The position numbers and the translations under genes are program-made. DNA of 64,000 nucleotides from Mycobacterium noviomagense. Its GTDB lineage: Bacteria > Actinomycetota > Actinomycetes > Mycobacteriales > Mycobacteriaceae. The notes under the pieces are model-generated. The model saw nothing but the letters and a program-made list of their open reading frames with translations, did no database searches and was not told the origin of the DNA. The DNA lies in contig NZ_AP022583.1 of NCBI RefSeq assembly GCF_010731635.1, forward strand, positions 620,001-684,000. The letters are read 5' to 3'. Of the stretch, positions 9,006 through 17,508 are shown piece by piece (the first letter of the stretch is position 1; every line of letters begins with the position of its first letter).

Positions 9006-10146
9006 CCGTTCGTCGTCCGCTCGCGGCGATCCATGCCAGCGTGGCCAGCGTCGCCACGATGTAGACCAATCCGCCCCAGGCCAGATACCACGGCCGGCTG
9101 CTCTGCCAGATGCTCGGTTGCGCGAAGCTCAGCAGCCACGGCACCCCGACGATGGTCAATGCGAGCCAGCACCACCCGAGAATCCGCGTGCCGCGGCGCT
9201 CGGACAGCGGCCCGTGAATCAGCCAAATCATCAACGGCACCAGCCATACCCAGTGGTGCGTCCACGAGATCGGCGATAGCAGCAGCCCGAACAGCTGTAC
9301 CACCAGCAGCATGCCTAACCGGTCCGGCGCTTCGCCCCTCGTCTTCAACGCCCGCCAGGCCAGCACGGCCAGTACGGCAGTGATAAGAATCGCCGCAACC
9401 ACCAGCGGGTTGTATCCCGTGTCGTGGCCGAAGATCCGACAGATCGCCCCGCGCCAGGACTGATTGAAGGTCGTGCAGATCGGCCCGACCCGATCGGTGT
9501 CGGGAAGCAAGTCCGTGAAGTAGTAGCGGACCTGGTCGCCGACGACGAGCGCCGATATCGCGACGCTTGCCAGGAAGACGACCGCCGAGAACACCGCCGC
9601 CGCCCAGCGCCGGACCCCGACGAGATAGAGGCCGGTGATCGCCGGGGTCAGCTTCACCCCAGCTGCCACGCCGACCAGCAGGCCCGATAGCCACCACCGG
9701 CTGGTGTAGGCCGCCCAGAGCACAGCCAGCACCAGCAGCACGTTGATCTGGCCGTAGTCGAACGTGCTGCGCAGCGGCTCGATCCAGATCGACACCGCGG
9801 TCCACAGCATGGCGGCGCGCTGGCCGCGGCCGGCCGGCACACCCAGTAAACGCTGGGTGAGGCGAACGACGCCGTACAGCGCCGCCATGGTGCCGACCGT
9901 CCACAGAAATGCGACGAGACCGAACGGCAGGAAGTGCAGAGGATAGAAGACCACCGCCGCGAACGGCGGATAGGTGAACGGCAGCGGGAAATCGGGCGTC
10001 TGGTCCGCGTAGACGTAGCTGTACAGGGCGCCGGGATGGCTGAGGGTGGCCGCCGCGCCGATGTAGACGTGCAAGTCGACGAAGTTGGCCCCGTTTGGCA
10101 CCAAGTAGGTCCACGCCAGCCGTGCCGCGATGCTCACACACAGCAA
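8986..10146 (-). CDS. pimE: PimE polyprenol-phosphate-mannose-dependent alpha-1,2-mannosyltransferase
   Basis: PimE is a GT-C integral membrane enzyme that adds the fifth mannose in phosphatidylinositol mannoside synthesis (AcPIM4 to AcPIM5), using polyprenyl-phosphate mannose. About ten hydrophobic helices are present, and the loop after TM1 has the conserved [11 protein letters not shown] with the catalytic-type Asp. The start is odd. The first standard start is a TTG at 10146, which cuts into TM1. Upstream, the frame is open to a stop at 10288-10290 and encodes residues resembling the M. tuberculosis N terminus (AKVGHIDTT), yet contains no ATG, GTG or TTG. Homologue of Rv1159. Confidence 0.88.
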   Translation of the reverse strand: MLCVSIAARLAWTYLVPNGANFVDLHVYIGAAATLSHPGALYSYVYADQTPDFPLPFTYPPFAAVVFYPLHFLPFGLVAFLWTVGTMAALYGVVRLTQRLLGVPAGRGQRAAMLWTAVSIWIEPLRSTFDYGQINVLLVLAVLWAAYTSRWWLSGLLVGVAAGVKLTPAITGLYLVGVRRWAAAVFSAVVFLASVAISALVVGDQVRYYFTDLLPDTDRVGPICTTFNQSWRGAICRIFGHDTGYNPLVVAAILITAVLAVLAWRALKTRGEAPDRLGMLLVVQLFGLLLSPISWTHHWVWLVPLMIWLIHGPLSERRGTRILGWCWLALTIVGVPWLLSFAQPSIWQSSRPWYLAWGGLVYIVATLATLAWIAASGRRTVSSASR

Positions 10147-10284
10147 AACCGGCGCGGCAGCTCCTAGTGGGATCGCCTGCCGGCGGGTCGAGGTTGCCGC
10201 CGGGGCGGCCGCGGTGGTGTCTATGTGCCCGACTTTAGCGAGCGTGGACGGATACGACGCCGCGTTGCCTTCGCGACGGCCCGC

Positions 10285-10349
10285 CGGTCACCGTGACCGC
10301 TCGTCTGCGTAACGATCAAATAACCGCCACACGTGTCACTTGAGTCACT
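10285..10349. promoter_or_regulatory. Dyad and GTCACT direct repeats in the divergent pimE / exported-protein promoter region
   Basis: Two features stand out. A perfect 7-1-7 dyad, CGGTCAC-C-GTGACCG, lies at 10285-10299. Two GTCACT direct repeats, nine bases apart, lie at 10335-10340 and 10344-10349. Spaced GTCAC repeats resemble the sites reported for the response regulator MtrA, which controls cell-wall genes. That assignment is a guess. Confidence 0.3.
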
Positions 10350-10405
10350 TTGGTATCGAGCGAACGATCGGCGCCGGAACATCTCGTCGAAAACCAGGGA
10401 GAGTC

Positions 10406-11041
10406 ATGTCAACCATTTGGACCTTGTTACGCGCGACCGCCGTTGTGGTAGGGGGGTCGGCCGCGCTGCTGACGGGCGGCATCGCCCATGCCGACACCGC
10501 GCCGCCGGCGCCGGTTCCCAACCTTGGCAGCATCGGGCAACAGCTTGCCAACGCACCGCAGTTGCTGCAGGGCCTCACGAGCGCCCTCAGCGGCGCGCCC
10601 GCCACACCGCCGACGCCGCCGCCCATGGCCAGCGCTGACATTCGCGTACCGCAACTGCCGGCAAACGTTCCGGGCGCATCCGCTCTCGCCCCGCCAGCTA
10701 CGTCGCCCGCCCAAGGGGCGCCCGCCGCCATGCCGGGGCTCAATTCGATCCTTCCGGGCGCGGCCCCTTCGGCGCCCGCGGCTGCTCCGGGTGCGACAGC
10801 TCCGGCGGCGGGTCCGGGTCTGATGCCGAACGCGCAGGTTTCGCTGCCGAACCTGCCGTTCTCGCCGGTGCCGTTGCCGCAGCAGGTGTCCCTGCCCGCC
10901 GATCTGGCTTCGCTTGCTCCGGGGGGCGTCCCGATTCCGCGCGGCATGACCCCGCCGACCGCTCCGGCGCCGTCGGCGGCGACCGCGCCGCCGGCAGTGA
11001 TCAACAACCCGATATTGATCCCGCTTTCGGCGCTGCCCTGA
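10406..11041 (+). CDS. Exported Ala/Pro-rich protein (Rv1158c-like)
   Basis: This 211-aa protein starts with a typical signal peptide (hydrophobic TLLRATAVVVGGSAALLTGG, cleavage likely after AHA). The rest is a low-complexity Ala/Pro mature region with no recognisable catalytic domain. The start ATG follows an AGGGAGAG ribosome-binding site. It is followed 41 bases later by a second exported Ala/Pro-rich gene, as in M. tuberculosis Rv1158c-Rv1157c, so the two probably form an operon. A cell-wall-associated or secreted role is likely. Function unknown. Confidence 0.85.
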   Translation: MSTIWTLLRATAVVVGGSAALLTGGIAHADTAPPAPVPNLGSIGQQLANAPQLLQGLTSALSGAPATPPTPPPMASADIRVPQLPANVPGASALAPPATSPAQGAPAAMPGLNSILPGAAPSAPAAAPGATAPAAGPGLMPNAQVSLPNLPFSPVPLPQQVSLPADLASLAPGGVPIPRGMTPPTAPAPSAATAPPAVINNPILIPLSALP

Positions 11042-11082
11042 GCGTGTAGTCGACTGCCCCACCGAGACACCGGGAGAACACC

Positions 11083-12177
11083 GTGGTACGCATCTGGAAT
11101 CTGCGCAGCAGCTTCGCCGCCGTTGCGATCGCGTCGACCGCCGGCCTAGCGCTATGCCCCAGCGCTGCCGCTGAGCCGGCGCCACCGCAACCCCTACCGT
11201 CCCAACAGCTCCCGGGTCTGCCGGCGCTCTCGCAGCTGAGTCCGATCATCCAGCAGGCGGCTGCCAATCCCGAGCAAGCGTCCCAGCTGCTCATGGCGGC
11301 GGCGTCGATGTTTTCGCAGAATCCGGCAGCGCCGGACGCGTCGAAAAATGTCGCCTCGGCGGTGAACCAGTTCGTGCAGGACCCGGCCGTTCCGGGTGCC
11401 ACGGCGGCTCATACTCCGCCACTCGGTGTGCAACCGGGCGTCAAGGCACACCTACCGATTGGGATCGACCCCGCCTATGCCGCGGGCCCGGCCCCAGCCG
11501 CGCCGCCAGCCGGTCCGGCCTCAGCTGCACCGCCAGCCGGGCCGGCCTCGCCGCCGGGCGCTGCTCCGGCGTCCATGGCCACGCCGCCGGCCGCGGCTCC
11601 TGCCGCCGCGCCGACGGCCGGGACTCCTGCTGCCGCGCCGACGCCGGCGCCAGGGATTGCGGTGCCAGCTCCGGCACCGTCGGGGCAGGCGCCCGCGCCG
11701 TCGGCCGGTGGGCCGGCGCCCGCGCCTGGAGGGCCGGCGCCCGCGGCTGCTCCTGGTTTCGGTCCGGACGCTCCGCCCACCCAGGACTTCATGTACCCCT
11801 CGATCGGCAGTGGCTGCCTGGCCGACGGCAGCAACTCAATCGCGACCGCTCTGTCGGTGGCCGGGCCGGCCAAGATCCCCACTCCCGGTCCAGGGCCTGG
11901 GCAAACGGCCTACGTGTTCACCGCGATCGGCACACCCGGGCCCGCCGAGGAGCAGAAGCTGCCGTTGAACGTCACGTGGGTGAACCTCACCACCGGCAAG
12001 TCGGGTAGCGCCACACTCAAGCCGCGGCCCGATATCAACCCCGACGGACCGACCACCTTGACCGCCATCGCGGACACCGGTTCGGGCAGCATCATCTCGA
12101 CGATCTTCGGGCAGGTCACCACCAAGGAAAAGCAGTGCCAGTTCCTGCCCACGATCGGCTCGACGGTGGTGCCGTAA
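11083..12177 (+). CDS. Exported Ala/Pro-rich protein with C-terminal folded domain (Rv1157c-like)
   Basis: This 364-aa protein has an N-terminal signal peptide (cleavage near SAAAEP), a helical segment to about residue 105, a long Ala/Pro-rich linker (about 130-230), and a C-terminal domain from about 240 that looks beta-rich and folded (DFMYPSIGSGCLADG... to the end). Two cysteines, in SGCLAD and EKQCQF, could form a disulfide outside the membrane. The start is GTG. Homologue of Rv1157c. Function unknown. The folded C-terminal part is conserved-looking and not low-complexity. Confidence 0.85.
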   Translation: MVRIWNLRSSFAAVAIASTAGLALCPSAAAEPAPPQPLPSQQLPGLPALSQLSPIIQQAAANPEQASQLLMAAASMFSQNPAAPDASKNVASAVNQFVQDPAVPGATAAHTPPLGVQPGVKAHLPIGIDPAYAAGPAPAAPPAGPASAAPPAGPASPPGAAPASMATPPAAAPAAAPTAGTPAAAPTPAPGIAVPAPAPSGQAPAPSAGGPAPAPGGPAPAAAPGFGPDAPPTQDFMYPSIGSGCLADGSNSIATALSVAGPAKIPTPGPGPGQTAYVFTAIGTPGPAEEQKLPLNVTWVNLTTGKSGSATLKPRPDINPDGPTTLTAIADTGSGSIISTIFGQVTTKEKQCQFLPTIGSTVVP

Positions 12178-12191
12178 CCGCTCACCCCTAA

Positions 12192-12255
12192 CCGCGAGCG
12201 TGCGTGTCTGTACGCCGACACGCCGCCGACGGCGTACAACGATGCACGCTCGCGG
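12192..12255. terminator. Long nested inverted repeat, probable bidirectional terminator
   Basis: Outer arms CCGCGAGCGTGC (12192-12203) and GCACGCTCGCGG (12244-12255) are perfect complements. Inner arms GTACGCCG (12210-12217) and CGGCGTAC (12230-12237) are also perfect. The structure sits between two convergent transcription units, where a terminator is expected. No U-run follows, as is common in mycobacteria. It may also be a dispersed intergenic repeat. Confidence 0.6.
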
Positions 12256-12272
12256 CAAAGTTGGGTCGGTCG

Positions 12273-12419
12273 TCAATACGCCATGAAAAGAATGGCGTCG
12301 CGGTCGTACTCCAGGCCGGGGTGAGCGCTGGCCAGGTGCTGCTGGGTCAGTTCGACCAGCTCGTCCTCGTCCTTGCCGACAATCGCCTCACCGCACGGAC
12401 AGTTCAGGTGTGTCTTCAC
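12273..12419 (-). CDS. Small DUF1059-like protein, 48 aa, overlapping the upstream gene
   Basis: The minus strand encodes a 48-aa protein beginning VKTHLNCPCGEAIVGKDEDE and ending AILFMAY. The CPCG pair, the following acidic stretch, and a later HP suggest a small metal-binding fold like the DUF1059 family of actinobacterial small proteins. Its GTG start overlaps the TGA of the upstream glycosylase-like gene (GTGA at 12416-12419), which points to coupled translation. A functional link to DNA repair is possible only by context. Confidence 0.8.
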   Translation of the reverse strand: MKTHLNCPCGEAIVGKDEDELVELTQQHLASAHPGLEYDRDAILFMAY

Positions 12420-13021
12420 GTTGCCGCCTTCCGCGTCACCTTCGGGGTCGCCGTTTTGGCTGCCTTCATCTGCTTCTTGTGGGATCGCACTTGCTCGAGT
12501 GAGCGGGCGTCGAGGACGTCGGCAATCGACATGTGAGTGCCGGCCTTGCCGTATTCGCCGGCCGCTGCCCGCCAGCCCGCCGGCGTCACGCCGTACTGCT
12601 TGCCCAGCAACGCCAAAAAGATGCGGGCCTTCTGCTCGCCAAAGCCGGGCAGTCCTTTGAGCCGTCGCAGCAACTCGGCCCCGTCGGGGTCACCTGAGGT
12701 CCACAACCCAGCCGTGTCGCCGTCGTACTGGTCGACGATGACCTGTGCCAGCGCTTGGATCCGCTTGGCCATCGAACCTGGAAAGCGATGTATCGCAGGC
12801 CGTTCCGAGCACAGTGCGGCGAACTTGTCCGGGTCGTAGTCGGCGATCTGCGTGGCGTCGAAGCCACCCATGCGCTCGGCGATCTTCTTCGGTCCCGCGA
12901 AGGCCGTCTCCATCGGCACCTGCTGGTCCAGCAGCATGCCGACCAACAGTGCGAACGGGTTGGAACCCAACAGCGCGTCAGCGGCCGGGTCCTGAGCCAG
13001 CTGCAGTTTCGGCACCCGCAT
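12416..13021 (-). CDS. HhH-GPD-type base-excision DNA repair protein (Rv1156-like)
   Basis: This 201-aa protein belongs to a small actinobacterial family related to the HhH-GPD DNA glycosylases. The helix-hairpin-helix LKGLPGFGEQKARIFLALLG is clear at about residues 120-140, and an N-terminal LLVGMLLDQQVPM segment matches the glycosylase core. The catalytic Asp is not certain from sequence alone. The C-terminal tail is Lys/Ala-rich and could bind DNA. It is immediately upstream of, and coupled to, the 48-aa DUF1059-like gene. Homologue of Rv1156. Confidence 0.8.
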   Translation of the reverse strand: MRVPKLQLAQDPAADALLGSNPFALLVGMLLDQQVPMETAFAGPKKIAERMGGFDATQIADYDPDKFAALCSERPAIHRFPGSMAKRIQALAQVIVDQYDGDTAGLWTSGDPDGAELLRRLKGLPGFGEQKARIFLALLGKQYGVTPAGWRAAAGEYGKAGTHMSIADVLDARSLEQVRSHKKQMKAAKTATPKVTRKAAT

Positions 13022-13024
13022 AGT

Positions 13025-13666
13025 TTAAAGCTGTGCCGGCAACACCGCGGCGAGAGCGTCCATACACAGGGCGCGGACTTCTTCGCGGGTGAACTGCTCG
13101 TCGGCCAGCCACTGCACACACAGCACCCGCACGAATGCCAGCCAGCTGATGACGATGGCGGAAAATCGTTGGCGCGCAAGCTGGTCGAAGTCGGCTGCAT
13201 CAGCGATGCGGTCCCGCAGCGCGGCCAGCTCGCCGTTGATGGTGTCCTGCACGACAGGATCGGTGGCCAATGTCCGGTTGGCAGCCAGCACGGTGTTGCG
13301 GTTGGCCACGAAGTAGTCGAGGTGGGCGTCCAGGTCGCTGGCGATTTGCTCTTCGAGCGAAGCCCCCGGGTTCAACTGAACGTGGTCGAGCAGCCGCTGG
13401 GCGGTTCGCCGGTAGACCGACGCGAACAGTGTCGGTTTGCCGGGGAAATATCGGTACAGCAGCGCCCGGGAGATGCCGGCCTCTTCGGCGACGGCATCCA
13501 TGGTGACGTCCTCGTAGGGCCGGTCCGCGAAGATCCGCTCTGCGGCGTCGACGACGTTTTTCGCGGCGCAGCTCCGGACCGAGACGGCGTTGAACGGCCA
13601 CGCCCAGATGCTAGTTGACAACCGTCTACCACCGTCAGACCCAGGCTGAGAGGCATTGGCAAACAA
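13025..13666 (-). CDS. TetR-family transcriptional regulator
   Basis: A TetR helix-turn-helix lies in the N-terminal part (VTMDAVAEEAGISRALLYRYFPGK), followed by an all-helical ligand domain of about 140 residues. The start is uncertain. The only in-frame starts before the conserved part are TTG at 13666 (213 aa) and TTG at 13621 (198 aa). One of two matching operator-like dyads lies inside the longer version and touches the shorter start. It is divergent from a DUF4345 membrane protein gene, so it probably represses itself and that gene. Confidence 0.85.
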   Translation of the reverse strand: MFANASQPGSDGGRRLSTSIWAWPFNAVSVRSCAAKNVVDAAERIFADRPYEDVTMDAVAEEAGISRALLYRYFPGKPTLFASVYRRTAQRLLDHVQLNPGASLEEQIASDLDAHLDYFVANRNTVLAANRTLATDPVVQDTINGELAALRDRIADAADFDQLARQRFSAIVISWLAFVRVLCVQWLADEQFTREEVRALCMDALAAVLPAQL

Positions 13667-13697
13667 GAGGATCCATACTCAGTTGACAGTCGTCTAC
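13613..13697. promoter_or_regulatory. Two copies of a GTTGAC-N4-GTCTAC operator-like dyad
   Basis: AGTTGACAACCGTCTAC (13613-13629) and AGTTGACAGTCGTCTAC (13681-13697) match at 15 of 17 positions. Each is an imperfect dyad, GTTGAC-N4-GTCTAC, with five of six arm positions complementary. They lie between a tetR gene and the divergent DUF4345 gene, as expected for autoregulating TetR proteins. Each also contains TTGACA, so they may overlap -35 elements. Confidence 0.6.
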
Positions 13698-13753
13698 TTA
13701 ACGTGCTTACGGTTGGCGGGCCGCTATCCGAATTGCGGAAGGAATCCGCTGAG

Positions 13754-14185
13754 ATGGCCGGTACCTCCGTGGTCACGACGCCGCAGGCCCGCTACCTGAA
13801 GTACCTGAGCGTGTGCACCGGCGTGTCCTCGATCGCCATCGGCGCCTACCACTTCGCGTTGGGCACCGCGTCGGTTCCCGGCGCAGCTGACGCGAACGCG
13901 ACAGTCGACTCGCGGGAGCGCTTCTACTCAGCCATCTTCGCCGGGTACGGAATCGCCTGGATGCGGGCGGCTGGCAAGTCACCGATCCGCGCCGACGAAG
14001 TGCGCCTGCTGGCCGGGCTGATGCTGGCCGGCGGCGTGGGGCGATTGATCTCGCGGGCCGTAAACGGTCGACCGCACTGGTTTCAGGACGTGCTCGCCGC
14101 CGTCGAATTCGCCGTTCCAGCAGCGTTTCTCGGTCTCGCCGACGCCCAGCAGAAAGCCGCGCTGGGCGCGGCAGTCAGCGACTAA
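13754..14185 (+). CDS. DUF4345-like small membrane protein
   Basis: This 143-aa protein has about four hydrophobic helices (near YLSVCTGVSSIAIGAYHFAL, FAGYGIAWM, LLAGLMLAGGVGRLIS and VEFAVPAAFLGLA). Length and layout fit the DUF4345 family of small integral membrane proteins of unknown function. The start at 13754 is preceded by a purine-rich GGAAGGAAT stretch. Its stop overlaps the convergent DUF5302-like gene. It is divergent from the tetR above and probably under its control. Confidence 0.7.
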   Translation: MAGTSVVTTPQARYLKYLSVCTGVSSIAIGAYHFALGTASVPGAADANATVDSRERFYSAIFAGYGIAWMRAAGKSPIRADEVRLLAGLMLAGGVGRLISRAVNGRPHWFQDVLAAVEFAVPAAFLGLADAQQKAALGAAVSD

Positions 14186-14370
14186 CCGCTTTTGCGCCGA
14201 AACTCCCGGCGGCTCTCGGCGGGTCCGTGCGCTCGCGGCTGTTTGGCGCCGGTGTCCTTGTGGTCAGATCCGGACGACGACTTGTGCTTCTTGCGGTCCA
14301 GGGCTTCCCGGAACTTGCGCTTGGTTTCGTCTTCCGATGTGGGATCCGGCCCGGACTTCGATACCGCCAT
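14182..14370 (-). CDS. Small basic DUF5302-like protein
   Basis: This is a 62-aa, highly charged protein with a KRKFREALDRKK motif near the middle, an internal Ser/Gly/His-rich stretch, and a REFRRKSG C terminus. The pattern matches the small actinobacterial DUF5302 family. It has no hydrophobic segment and is likely largely disordered. Its stop overlaps that of the convergent DUF4345 gene by two bases. Function unknown. Confidence 0.75.
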   Translation of the reverse strand: MAVSKSGPDPTSEDETKRKFREALDRKKHKSSSGSDHKDTGAKQPRAHGPAESRREFRRKSG

Positions 14371-14415
14371 GACCGCAGCGTAGCGCGAACGAGGCCACCG
14401 GAGCTGATCCGCCGC

Positions 14416-14868
<453 letters not shown>

Positions 14869-14929
14869 CTACCGTCGCCGGTGTCGGTGACCACGCCCGA
14901 TTCGCCAGCGGCGCCGCTACCATCGCGCT

Positions 14930-15751
14930 ATGACGAGGGTCGACGGCAATTCGCTGCTGGGCGTCTCGACCACCCCACTGTGGACACTGCGCAATCGCGC
15001 CATCGAGGCCAAGCGCCCGAACGGTGTGCTCGACGACCCTTGGGCCATCAGACTTTTCGATGCGATCGACTATGACTACGACAAGTTCGGCAAGCCGCAC
15101 CAGTATCACCCGCGGCGGGCGTTGACCTTCGACTGTGCCACCGCGCACTACCTGCGCACCCACCCGAAAGCATCGGTCGTGGCGCTTGCCGAGGGCTTGC
15201 AAACCAGTTTCTGGCGTCTGGATCGAGCCGGCCTGGTCGATGACGTGACGTGGTATTCGGTCGACCTGGCGCCGGTAATGGCGCTGCGCCGGCAGCTCCT
15301 TCCCCGCGACGAACGCGTCGTCGAACTCCCCCAGTCGGCGCTGGACCGCAGCTGGATGGACCGCGTCCAAATCGGGCACGGCGTCCTCATCACCGCCGAG
15401 GGCCTGCTGATGTACCTGCAGCCCGGCGAGGGGCGTGCCCTGATCGCTGACTGCGCGGCCCGATTTCCCGGCGGCCAGATGATTTTCGACTCGATACCGC
15501 ATTGGGCCAGTCGACGAACGCTGCAGGGCTGGCACCTATCTGATCGCTATGCGTTACCGCCCATGCCGTTCGGGCAGACAGCCGACGAAAGTATCGCCCT
15601 GGGCCGTCAAATCCCGGGCGTGCGCACTGCCCGCGATGTCCCGCTGCGACCCGGCCACGGAATGTCCAAGCTGAGCGCGTGGCGGCCGGTGGATCGCATC
15701 GGTCCGCTGCGGCGCAGCAGTTCGAGCGTCACGCTGCTGGAGTTCGCATGA
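14930..15751 (+). CDS. omt: SAM-dependent O-methyltransferase of the LCMT/PPM1 type (Rv1153c-like)
   Basis: This 273-aa class I methyltransferase belongs to the leucine carboxyl methyltransferase-like group that is expanded in mycobacteria. The motif I region is VVALAEGLQTSFWRLDR and the acidic ribose-binding position falls in WYSVDLAPV. A later TAEGLLMYL is typical of this group. The substrate is unknown. The downstream DUF1697 gene starts inside its stop codon (ATGA), so the two are coupled, in the same order as Rv1153c-Rv1154c. Confidence 0.85.
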   Translation: MTRVDGNSLLGVSTTPLWTLRNRAIEAKRPNGVLDDPWAIRLFDAIDYDYDKFGKPHQYHPRRALTFDCATAHYLRTHPKASVVALAEGLQTSFWRLDRAGLVDDVTWYSVDLAPVMALRRQLLPRDERVVELPQSALDRSWMDRVQIGHGVLITAEGLLMYLQPGEGRALIADCAARFPGGQMIFDSIPHWASRRTLQGWHLSDRYALPPMPFGQTADESIALGRQIPGVRTARDVPLRPGHGMSKLSAWRPVDRIGPLRRSSSSVTLLEFA

Positions 15752-16275
15752 CGCGCTATGCGGTGTTTCTGCGCGGAGTCAACGTCGGCGGCGTCAGCCT
15801 GAAGATGGCCGACGTGGCGAGCGCCTTGACCGACGCCGGTTTCGGCAACGTGCACACCATCTTGGCCAGCGGCAACGTGCTGCTGGATTCCGATTCGGCC
15901 GTCAACACAGTGCGCAAGAAGGCAGAAGCCGCATTGCGCGAAAAGTTCGGCTATGACGCCTGGGTGCTGGTCTACGACGTCGAGAGGGTGCGCGCCATCG
16001 ACGATGGGTATCCGTTCGAACGCGAGGCCGAGGGATACCAGTCCTACGTCACGTTCGTCAGCGATACCGAGGTGCTCGACGAACTCGGCGTGCTGAAAGC
16101 CACCCCCGGCGAGAAGATCAGCCGCGGTGACGGGGTCATCTACTGGCAGGTGCCCAAAGGCGCCACCCTGGACAGCACGATCGGCAAAACGATGGGCAAG
16201 CCGCGCTACAAGTCGGCGACGACGACCCGCAACCTGCGCACACTGGCGAAGGTGCTGCAGGCAGCGGACAAGTAG
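15748..16275 (+). CDS. DUF1697 family protein
   Basis: This 175-aa protein begins with the family signature MTRYAVFLRGVNVGG and continues with the typical LKMADVASALTDAGFGNVHTILASGNVLLDS. DUF1697 proteins are cytoplasmic alpha/beta proteins of unknown function found widely in bacteria. The ATG overlaps the TGA of the methyltransferase gene. It ends three bases before the stop of the convergent GntR gene. Confidence 0.85.
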   Translation: MTRYAVFLRGVNVGGVSLKMADVASALTDAGFGNVHTILASGNVLLDSDSAVNTVRKKAEAALREKFGYDAWVLVYDVERVRAIDDGYPFEREAEGYQSYVTFVSDTEVLDELGVLKATPGEKISRGDGVIYWQVPKGATLDSTIGKTMGKPRYKSATTTRNLRTLAKVLQAADK

Positions 16276-16277
16276 TG

Positions 16278-16643
16278 TCAGTCGTCCGGTGCGGAATCGA
16301 GATAACGCATCGCGTCGTGCTTGCCGAGGCCCAGTCCGCGCGCGGTATCGAGGTAGGTCCGGGCCGCGGCGGCCATCGCGGCGTCGGCTGGGTCAGCCCG
16401 GGCGACGAAAGTGCCGAATCGGCCACGGGTTTCGACGATGCCGGCTGTCTCCAGCTCACGGTAGGCGCGGGCCACGGTGTTCACCGCAAGGTGCAGCTCG
16501 CCGGCCAGCTCGCGCACGGTCGGCAACCTGGTGCCCGGCGCCAACCTGCCGGTCCGGATTTCGTCGATGAGCTGAGTCCTGAGCTGGTCGAATAGCGGCC
16601 TGCCCGCCCGCGCGTCGAGTCGTAGTGCTTCCCCCAGCTCCAC
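16278..16643 (-). CDS. GntR-family (YtrA-like) transcriptional regulator
   Basis: This 121-aa regulator has a full GntR winged helix: [45 protein letters not shown] and [12 protein letters not shown]. The short C-terminal helical tail and total length place it in the YtrA-like group, which lacks a large ligand domain. Divergent from the sirtuin gene across about 35 bases, so it may regulate that gene. Homologue of Rv1152. Confidence 0.88.
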   Translation of the reverse strand: MELGEALRLDARAGRPLFDQLRTQLIDEIRTGRLAPGTRLPTVRELAGELHLAVNTVARAYRELETAGIVETRGRFGTFVARADPADAAMAAAARTYLDTARGLGLGKHDAMRYLDSAPDD

Positions 16644-16677
16644 CTGCTCAGTATCTCGCAGCGACTATGTTGGGAGG

Positions 16678-17391
16678 GTGCGGATCACAGTGCTGAGTGG
16701 CGCGGGAATCTCGGCGGAGAGCGGCGTGCCGACGTTTCGCGACGACAAGAACGGGCTGTGGGCTCGCTTCGACCCCTACGAATTGGCCAGCATCGACGGT
16801 TGGCTGCAAAACCCGGAACGGGTCTGGGGCTGGTACTTGTGGCGGCATTACCTGGCCAGCTGCGTCGAACCCAACGACGGGCACCGCGCAATCGCCGCCT
16901 GGCAGGACCACGCCGAGGTCACCGTCGTCACCCAGAATGTCGACAATCTGCACGAGCGCGCCGGCAGCGACCCCGTTCACCACGTACACGGCAGCATCTT
17001 CGAATTCCGTTGCGCTGCTTGCGCTTTGCCCTATACCGGCACGCTGCCGGAAATGTCGGAGCCTGTTCTGGAACTGGAACCGCCGAGCTGTGGTTGCGGC
17101 GGTCTGATCCGGCCGGACGTCGTGTGGTTCGGCGAGCAACTACCTGAAGAGCCGTGGCAGCGGGCCGTCGAGGCCACCCAGGCTGCCGACGTGCTGGTCG
17201 TGGTGGGTACGTCGGCGATCGTCTATCCGGCCGCGGGTCTGCCCGAGCTGGCGTTAGCGCGCGGCGCGACGGTCGTCGAGGTCAACCCCGAGCCGACACC
17301 GCTGTCCCGCAGCGCGACGATCTCCCTGCGCGAGACCGCAAGCCAGGCGTTGCCGGGGTTGCTGCAGCGGCTGCCCGCCCTGTTGAAGTAA
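16678..17391 (+). CDS. NAD-dependent protein deacylase (sirtuin, CobB/SIRT5 type)
   Basis: This 237-aa sirtuin removes acyl groups from lysines using NAD. The [12 protein letters not shown] motif lies at 8-16, TQNVD at 85-89 and the catalytic His at 104 (HVHG). Zinc ligands are C112, C115, C138 and C140. Y53 and R56 in WYLWR form the YxxR pair that in class III sirtuins recognises succinyl and malonyl groups, so desuccinylase activity is likely as well as deacetylation. The start is GTG. Homologue of Rv1151c. Confidence 0.92.
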   Translation: MRITVLSGAGISAESGVPTFRDDKNGLWARFDPYELASIDGWLQNPERVWGWYLWRHYLASCVEPNDGHRAIAAWQDHAEVTVVTQNVDNLHERAGSDPVHHVHGSIFEFRCAACALPYTGTLPEMSEPVLELEPPSCGCGGLIRPDVVWFGEQLPEEPWQRAVEATQAADVLVVVGTSAIVYPAAGLPELALARGATVVEVNPEPTPLSRSATISLRETASQALPGLLQRLPALLK

Positions 17392-17508
17392 ACCCACTCT
17401 GCGCCCACCGCGCCGACGCTGCGCACACATCGCGGTTCATCCACAACAGCACGCTGTCACCGCAGTATCGGTGACGCTAGCGTCGGTGCAACCGGTGAAC
17501 CTACCGCC

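Noticed and set aside
13372..13776. 134-codon minus-strand frame overlapping tetR
   Set aside because: Different frame from the TetR domain; Ser/Arg/Pro-rich shadow.
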